Below, in pieces: positions 44,401 to 47,857 of a stretch of 47,857 nucleotides of DNA. The first letter of the stretch is position 1; every line of letters starts with the position of its first letter. Under the pieces are notes generated by a model. That model ran no database searches. It was not told the DNA's origin and saw nothing but the letters and a program-made list of their open reading frames with translations. The position numbers were made by a program, and so were the translations under genes. This DNA comes from Actinobacteria bacterium Ga0077541 (GTDB taxonomy: Bacteria > Actinomycetota > Thermoleophilia > Miltoncostaeales > Miltoncostaeaceae): contig LNEQ01000205.1 in the NCBI GenBank assembly GCA_001464995.1, forward strand, positions 1 to 47,857. Direction: 5' to 3'.

Positions 44401-44647
44401 CGCCGTCCAGGGTGCGCGCCGCAACGCCGGGCTGCGCGTGGAGGAGCGGATCGCCCTGCACCTCGACGGGTCGGGCCTGATCCGCGAGGCGATCGACGCG
44501 CACCGCCCCGCGATCGCCGCCGAGACGCTCGCGACGAGCCTCTCCGTGAGCCACGGCGCCCCCTTCGCCGGCATCCTCCACGAGGAGGCGATCCTCGACG
44601 GAGAGCCTTTCGCCCTCCGGCTGGATAGGGCAGAATCGCCGGCGTGA
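41456..44647 (+). CDS. ileS: Isoleucyl-tRNA synthetase, type 2 with GXHH motif
   Basis: This 1063-residue class I synthetase has the first signature PPTANGRPGSHHVLSRVFKD, where HIGH is replaced by GSHH (residues 63-66). The editing domain contains LLVWTTTPWTLPANQAAAIH and GTGIVHIAPAFGEDD. The second signature is KMSKTKGN (about 595-602), and a long C-terminal tRNA-binding part follows. The GXHH form belongs to IleRS2 enzymes, which are insensitive to mupirocin. It appears to be the only IleRS in view and so may be the housekeeping enzyme. Its stop overlaps the next gene. Confidence 0.97.
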   Translation: MSTGTAGGSWREVTPAGEWGAMEERVLAFWRERGIFARSLSERAAAEPFVFYEGPPTANGRPGSHHVLSRVFKDIFPRFQTMRGRFVDRRGGWDCHGLPVEIEVEKRLGISGKPQIEAYGIAEFNALCRESVVTYLDEWERLTERIGFWIDTDRAYRTMDTDYIESVWWSLAELYRRGLLYRSGKVVPYCPRCGTALSSHEVAQGYQDVDDPSVFVRFRLTDADESLLVWTTTPWTLPANQAAAIHPDVTYAAVEHGDETLIVAEPLVTAVLGEGARAVRTFPGTELIGREYVPPFGYIPGAHRVVDADFVTTSDGTGIVHIAPAFGEDDMATARRHDLEAPNPVGPDGRFTDAVGPWEGRNVKEADPDLIDDLAGRGLLLRSEIHHHAYPHCWRCGTPLLYYAKPSWYIRTTDVRERMLALNASIGWHPERVRDGRFGKWLEGNVDWAISRDRYWGTPLPLWRCVDCDVVEAVGSYAELRERSTTALPDDFDPHRPFVDDVVLTCACGGAMHREPEVIDVWYDSGAMPFAQEHHPFATGGDLTGRVPADFICEALDQTRGWFYSLLAESTLLFDETAYRNVVCLGLILDGDGQKMSKTKGNVIEPWTVLDRQGADAFRWYLLTAQSPWDSFRFSLDAVDDAMRRFLLTLWNTHSFLVTYASLPDGWSPAAGRPDPSALRPIDRWILSRLDGTTTEVTERLEAFDATGAGRAIESFTDDLSNWYVRASRRRFWGGRRGGDDPDAAGRADADAAFATLHECLSTVALLVAPFCPFVAEEMHGTLVADHDPGAAESVHLAAWPVAGGRRDPALEAAMAAAREAVAVGRGARAEAKLKVRQPLAEAVVACPAAVAAQIGTLVDLVSEELNVRSVRFVTDPGELVEVTLKPNYRRLGPRFGAGMPAVAAAVAALPPAETARALDAGGTVEIVVDGAPAALGSDDLLREARPSEGYAVGQDAALAVGLATEITHELRLEALAREIVHAVQGARRNAGLRVEERIALHLDGSGLIREAIDAHRPAIAAETLATSLSVSHGAPFAGILHEEAILDGEPFALRLDRAESPA
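44631..44636 (+). promoter_or_regulatory. Weak -10-like element inside the end of ileS
   Basis: CAGAAT followed by 7 nt and GTG 44644. The spacing matches the other leaderless sites, but the box departs from TANNNT at its first base, and read-through from ileS is equally possible. Confidence 0.3.
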
Positions 44648-45708
44648 TCGCCCGCCGTCTCCGTGCCGTCATCGTCTGCGGTGCCCTGTTCGCCCTGCTC
44701 GCGTCCGCCGTTCCCGCCACGGCGGCGGTGCAGGTCTTCTTCCCCCGCGGCGAGCAGCTGGTGGCGGTGCAGCGCCCGGGCACCACGGTCGAGGACGCCC
44801 TCAGGGCGCTCCTGCGCGGCCCGACGGCGCAGGAGCGGCGCGCCGGATTCCGCACCTACATCCCGCGCGGCACGGCGACCCGGTCGGTCAGGATCTCCGG
44901 CTCGCGCGTCACGGTCGACTTCGGCCCGAAGATCATGCAGGGCCTGAACGCCGAGGGGCTCAACGCGCGCCTCACCCAGGTGGTCTTCACGGCGACCGGA
45001 ACGGGGGCGACGTCGGCACGTGTGCTGATCAACGGCGGCACGGTGCTCGGCGTCTTCCCGGGCATCGACGCCAGCGTGCCGCTCACGCGGGCGAGCCTGC
45101 GCACGCCCAAGGGCCCCACCCCCCTCCCCACCGCGCCCGGCACCGGCGTCCCCACCGCCGAGACCACGGCGCTCCAGCAGCGCCTCGCCGACCTGGGCTT
45201 CCTGCCCGCCGACGCGGTCGACGGGCGTCCCGGGCCGCGCACCACGACCGGTGTGATCGCCTTCCAGAAGTGGGCGCGACTCGGGCGCGACGGCGTCGCC
45301 GGGCCCGCGACGCAGGCCGCGCTCGCCGCCGCCACGCGCCCCGCACCGGTGACCGCCGGCGGGCCGGGGCGCCGCGTGGAGCTGCTGCTCGACCGGCAGG
45401 TGGTGCTCGCGATCGAGAACAACGCCGTCGTGCGGGTGATCCACGCCTCCTCGGGCGCGGCGGCCACGCCGACCCCGCCCGGCTCCTACGCGGTGACGCG
45501 CAAGGAGGCCCGATCGTGGTCGGTCCCCTTCCAGGTCTGGCTGCCCTACGCGGCCTACTTCGTCGGCGGCATCGCCTTCCACGAGTACTCCGACGTCCCC
45601 GTGTCGCCCGCGTCGCACGGCTGCGTGCGTCAGACCTCGTTCGACGCCAGGTGGCTCTTCGACTTCCTCTCGGTGGGCACCCCGGTGCGCGTGGTGGCCG
45701 CCTCGTGA
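44644..45708 (+). CDS. GerMN domain-peptidoglycan-binding-L,D-transpeptidase fusion
   Basis: This 354-residue exported protein has a signal peptide ending near ASAVPATAA. Residues about 28-145 form a GerMN-like domain (VQVFFPRGEQLVAVQRPG, VEDALRALLRGPT). A PG_binding_1 domain follows at about 170-230 (LQQRLADLGFLPADAVDG). The YkuD transpeptidase is last (about 238-350), with the catalytic SPASHGCVRQ. It would crosslink or anchor to peptidoglycan outside the membrane. The pairing of GerMN with YkuD is unusual. GTG 44644 overlaps the ileS stop. Confidence 0.88.
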   Translation: MIARRLRAVIVCGALFALLASAVPATAAVQVFFPRGEQLVAVQRPGTTVEDALRALLRGPTAQERRAGFRTYIPRGTATRSVRISGSRVTVDFGPKIMQGLNAEGLNARLTQVVFTATGTGATSARVLINGGTVLGVFPGIDASVPLTRASLRTPKGPTPLPTAPGTGVPTAETTALQQRLADLGFLPADAVDGRPGPRTTTGVIAFQKWARLGRDGVAGPATQAALAAATRPAPVTAGGPGRRVELLLDRQVVLAIENNAVVRVIHASSGAAATPTPPGSYAVTRKEARSWSVPFQVWLPYAAYFVGGIAFHEYSDVPVSPASHGCVRQTSFDARWLFDFLSVGTPVRVVAAS

Positions 45709-46508
45709 GCCCGCGGCGCGCACTGGCCGCCCTCGCCCTCGCCGCCCTCGCGGCGCTGCCCGCCGCCGCCTCGGCGGCCCCCCCCACGATCGAGCCCGGC
45801 ACGCTCACCGTCGCGCTCAACATGCCGAGCGACGGCTTCCAGGTCGGCGCCGTGCGGGGGCGGGAGGTCGTCGCGGCGCGCGGGTACGAGATCGACCTCG
45901 CCAACGCGATCGCCACCCGCCTCGGCGTCGAGGCCGAGTTCGTGCACGAGCCGCGCTTCGGGAGCCTGCTGTCCGCCGGAGCCAAGCCGTGGGACCTCGC
46001 GCTCGCCCAGGTCTCGGCGACCGACGCTCGCCGGACGGCGGTCGACTTCAGCGTTCCCTACCTCACCGCCGATCAGGGCGTGCTGCTGAGCATCGCCACC
46101 ACGGCCCGGCCGACGACGATCGCCGACCTGCGCGGCCTGCGGCTCTGCGCGCAGAAGGGCTCGACCGGCGCGGACCTGATCGCGACCACCATCGCCCCCA
46201 CGGTGCCGGTGCTGCTGCCGGCCTCCACGGTGGTGCTCACCCGCGGCCTCGCCAGCGGCCGCTGCGAGGCCGTCGTGTTCGACGCCCCGGGCCTCACGCA
46301 CCTGCGCTCCCAGGTGCCGACCCGCTACGGGCCGTTCGCCGGCGTCATCCGCACCGGCGAGAGCTACGGCGCGGTGTTCGCCAAGGGCAACCGGCTGCGC
46401 GGGCCCGTGAACCGCGCGATCGCCGCGCTCCGCAAGGACGGCACCCTGAAGGCGCTGAGCGCCCGCTGGCTGACCTCCGACCTGCCGAGGCTGCCGGTCC
46501 TGAGGTAG
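45705..46508 (+). CDS. Extracellular solute-binding protein family 3
   Basis: This 267-residue protein has a signal peptide (ALAALALAALAALPAAASA) without a lipobox Cys. The family 3 fold follows: GTLTVALNMPSDGFQ, the hallmark GYEIDLANAIATRLGVEAEF, DLALAQVSATDARRTAVDFS and GLRLCAQKGSTGADLI. Such proteins bind amino acids for ABC importers, but no permease or ATPase is next to it. GTG 45705 overlaps the transpeptidase stop by 4 nt. Confidence 0.9.
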   Translation: MSPRRALAALALAALAALPAAASAAPPTIEPGTLTVALNMPSDGFQVGAVRGREVVAARGYEIDLANAIATRLGVEAEFVHEPRFGSLLSAGAKPWDLALAQVSATDARRTAVDFSVPYLTADQGVLLSIATTARPTTIADLRGLRLCAQKGSTGADLIATTIAPTVPVLLPASTVVLTRGLASGRCEAVVFDAPGLTHLRSQVPTRYGPFAGVIRTGESYGAVFAKGNRLRGPVNRAIAALRKDGTLKALSARWLTSDLPRLPVLR

Positions 46509-46510
46509 CG

Positions 46511-46540
46511 TCCTGAGTCAGGCGAGCGCCTGACTCAGGA
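46511..46540. terminator. Bidirectional hairpin between convergent genes
   Basis: TCCTGAGTCAGGCG and its exact complement are separated by only AG, giving a 13- to 14-bp stem in the 39-bp gap between the solute-binding-protein gene and the convergent small gene. No U-tract follows. Confidence 0.7.
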
Positions 46541-46547
46541 GGCCGGG

Positions 46548-46811
46548 TCAGGCCCCCCCGCCGCCCCAGGTGGCGGCGCGCGCGCCGAGCATCACGTCGT
46601 CGTCGGCGCGCAGCCGCGACCAGACCCGGTCCGGGTCGATGCCCACCCGGTCCAGGATGCCCGGGAGCTCGAGCACCATCTTCGGGTCGTCGATGCGCAG
46701 GCCGACGATCTTGCCGTCGCCCCGCACGATGGTGACGCCCTCCTCGACGCGGTCGGCGGTCATCTCCGCGAAGGGCTGGACGTTTCCGAGGCGGAAGTAG
46801 ATGGCGGGCAT
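46548..46811 (-). CDS. Small conserved-looking protein of unknown function
   Basis: This 87-residue protein begins PAIYFRLGNVQPFAEM. A beta-type segment (VTIVRGDGKIVGLRIDDPKM) is followed by a Asp- and Arg-rich helical end and a glycine tail. No family was recognised. It lies 9 nt after the thioredoxin gene on the same strand and is probably co-transcribed with it. Confidence 0.6.
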   Translation of the reverse strand: MPAIYFRLGNVQPFAEMTADRVEEGVTIVRGDGKIVGLRIDDPKMVLELPGILDRVGIDPDRVWSRLRADDDVMLGARAATWGGGGA

Positions 46812-46820
46812 CGTGGGATC

Positions 46821-47168
46821 CTAGGGTCGGGGCTCGGGGAGATGTGCGGCGACGGCCGCCTCGAGGCGCTTCGGCTTCACGGCGCCGGTGAGGCGCTCGA
46901 CGGGCTCGCCGTCGAGGAACAGGATGACCGTGGGAAGCGTCAGGACGTCGTGGCGCCCCGCCGCACGGGGCTCGCTGTCGACGTCGACCCGGGCGACGAC
47001 CATGCGGTCCGCGTAGCGCGCCGCCAGGTCGTGGATCGCCGGCTCCATCCTGCGGCACGGGGCGCACCATGGCGCCCAGAAGTCGACCAGCACGGGCGGC
47101 CCGCCGGGCCGGATGCGCTCGTCCCACTCGGCGTCGGTCAGATCGACCGGGACCCCGCCGTCGCTCAT
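46821..47168 (-). CDS. Thioredoxin-family protein
   Basis: This 115-residue thioredoxin fold has the redox site FWAPWCAPCRRMEP (CAPC instead of the usual CGPC), the cis-proline in TLPTVILFLDG and a usual length. No signal peptide is seen, so it is cytoplasmic. ATG 47168 overlaps the stop of the upstream L,D-transpeptidase gene (ATGA). Confidence 0.93.
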   Translation of the reverse strand: MSDGGVPVDLTDAEWDERIRPGGPPVLVDFWAPWCAPCRRMEPAIHDLAARYADRMVVARVDVDSEPRAAGRHDVLTLPTVILFLDGEPVERLTGAVKPKRLEAAVAAHLPEPRP

Positions 47169-47857
47169 GCGCGGATGGACACCTTCATGCCGACGGAGAC
47201 CTCCTCGAAGAGCTCCTCGACCTCCGGGATGTGCATCCGCATGCAGCCGTGGCTGGCGGCGGTGCCGATCGAGGAGTCGGCGTAGGTGCCGTGGATCCCG
47301 ATCGCCGGCGCGGTCGTGCCGATCCAGCGCGTGCCGAGCGGGTTGCCCGGCCCGGCCGGGATCGTGTCGAGCTCGGCGGCCCACGGGGAGTCGGGCGGGT
47401 ACCAGATCGGGTCGACCTGCTTGTCGTTGATCTCGAAGTCGCCGAGGGGCGTGGGATAGGCGGGCGCCCCGACGGCGATGCGGTACGTCTTCCAGACGCG
47501 GCCGTTGCGGATCAGGCGCAGCTTGCGCTGTCCCACGTTGACCACGATCCGCCCGACCATCGCGGTGCGCGTGCGCGCGTCCACGACGCCGGTCTGCGGC
47601 AGCTCGTAGCGCTTCTGGTAGCGAACGACCGACTTCACGGTGACCGGGTCGAGCACGCCCGAGAGCTTCGCCTTCTTCGGGTAGACCTTGGCCTCGCGCA
47701 GGCGCTCCTGCAGCGCGACGACGTCGGCGCCACGGGCCCCGGCGGCCAGGTCGGCCGATCCGAACTCCTCCGAGGTGTTCACGTTGACCACCGTGGAGGT
47801 GCGCGCGACGTTCCCCGCGCGATCGCGGACGGCGACGGTGATCCGGTTGCGGCCCTG
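47165..47857 (-). CDS. L,D-transpeptidase with peptidoglycan-binding domain, truncated by window edge
   Basis: The frame is open to the right edge. The first visible residues (RITVAVRDRAGNVARTSTV) look like the last strands of an Ig/FN3-like domain. A PG_binding_1 domain follows (ADVVALQERLREAKVYP). The YkuD catalytic domain has IAVGAPAYPTPLGDFEI, GIHGTYADSSIG and the nucleophile motif SHGCMRMHIPE. It crosslinks peptidoglycan at 3-3 positions. It differs from the other transpeptidase in this window, which has GerMN instead of an Ig-like part. Confidence 0.92.
   Translation of the reverse strand, partial: QGRNRITVAVRDRAGNVARTSTVVNVNTSEEFGSADLAAGARGADVVALQERLREAKVYPKKAKLSGVLDPVTVKSVVRYQKRYELPQTGVVDARTRTAMVGRIVVNVGQRKLRLIRNGRVWKTYRIAVGAPAYPTPLGDFEINDKQVDPIWYPPDSPWAAELDTIPAGPGNPLGTRWIGTTAPAIGIHGTYADSSIGTAASHGCMRMHIPEVEELFEEVSVGMKVSIRA

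Noticed and set aside
40040-44581. A 1513-codon minus-strand frame opposite ileS
   Set aside because: Only the 3' end (the alpha/beta hydrolase up to 40747) has protein features; the rest is a shadow of ileS and the HAD gene.

Overview
This is a very GC-rich bacterial chromosome segment of about 48 kb that contains the replication-origin neighbourhood. The rpmH-rnpA-yidD-yidC-jag-rsmG-parA-parB block runs leftward. A dnaA-dnaN-recF-dciA-gyrB-gyrA block runs rightward. Together with parS sites, a Ku homologue, many GTG starts, probable leaderless promoters and a GXHH-type IleRS, this points to Actinomycetota, possibly the class Thermoleophilia. The class is an inference from gene content only.

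Layout. 1-2.9 kb: a frameshifted ABC ATPase, tatC (frameshifted) and tatA, a small chorismate mutase and a DUF151 nuclease-like protein. 3.1-5.4 kb: tRNA-Ile(GAT) and a two-component system whose kinase gene overlaps parB tail to tail. 5.4-10.1 kb: parB, parA, rsmG, jag, yidC, yidD, rnpA and rpmH, with two perfect parS sites at the start of rsmG. 10.1-21.1 kb: the origin-like rpmH-dnaA spacer, an unusual GHKL-ATPase/winged-helix gene, then dnaA, dnaN, recF, dciA, gyrB and gyrA. A 161-bp long-inverted-repeat element sits exactly between dnaN and recF. 21.2-25.4 kb: an accessory island with a tyrosine-recombinase-fold protein lacking its catalytic residues and fused to three PAS domains. Divergent from it are a small TasA/camelysin-like exported protein, a SipW-type signal peptidase fused to a DUF5305-like domain, and a small RTX-repeat protein. 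25.4-28.4 kb: ku and a slipin/nfeD pair. 28.4-35.4 kb: fatty-acid initiation and elongation genes fabZ-fabH-fabD-fabG-fabF (fabD frameshifted, no acpP), a dual-specificity-type phosphatase, accD and accA. 35.3-38.7 kb: a PilT-like protein with degenerate ATPase motifs, a response-regulator/PP2C phosphatase, an anti-sigma-kinase/STAS fusion and a DJ-1/PfpI protein. 38.7-47.9 kb: a hypothetical gene, a lipid kinase, an alpha/beta hydrolase, a HAD phosphatase, ileS, a GerMN/PG-binding/L,D-transpeptidase, a solute-binding protein, a hypothetical gene, thioredoxin and a second L,D-transpeptidase cut by the window edge.

The main points for follow-up are the PAS/pseudo-recombinase next to the exported-protein cassette, the GHKL-winged-helix protein in front of dnaA, the kinase-antagonist fusion with its phosphatase, the degenerate PilT, the inverted-repeat element between dnaN and recF, and three similar short frame-breaking deletions in genes expected to be functional. 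The last may be sequence or assembly errors.
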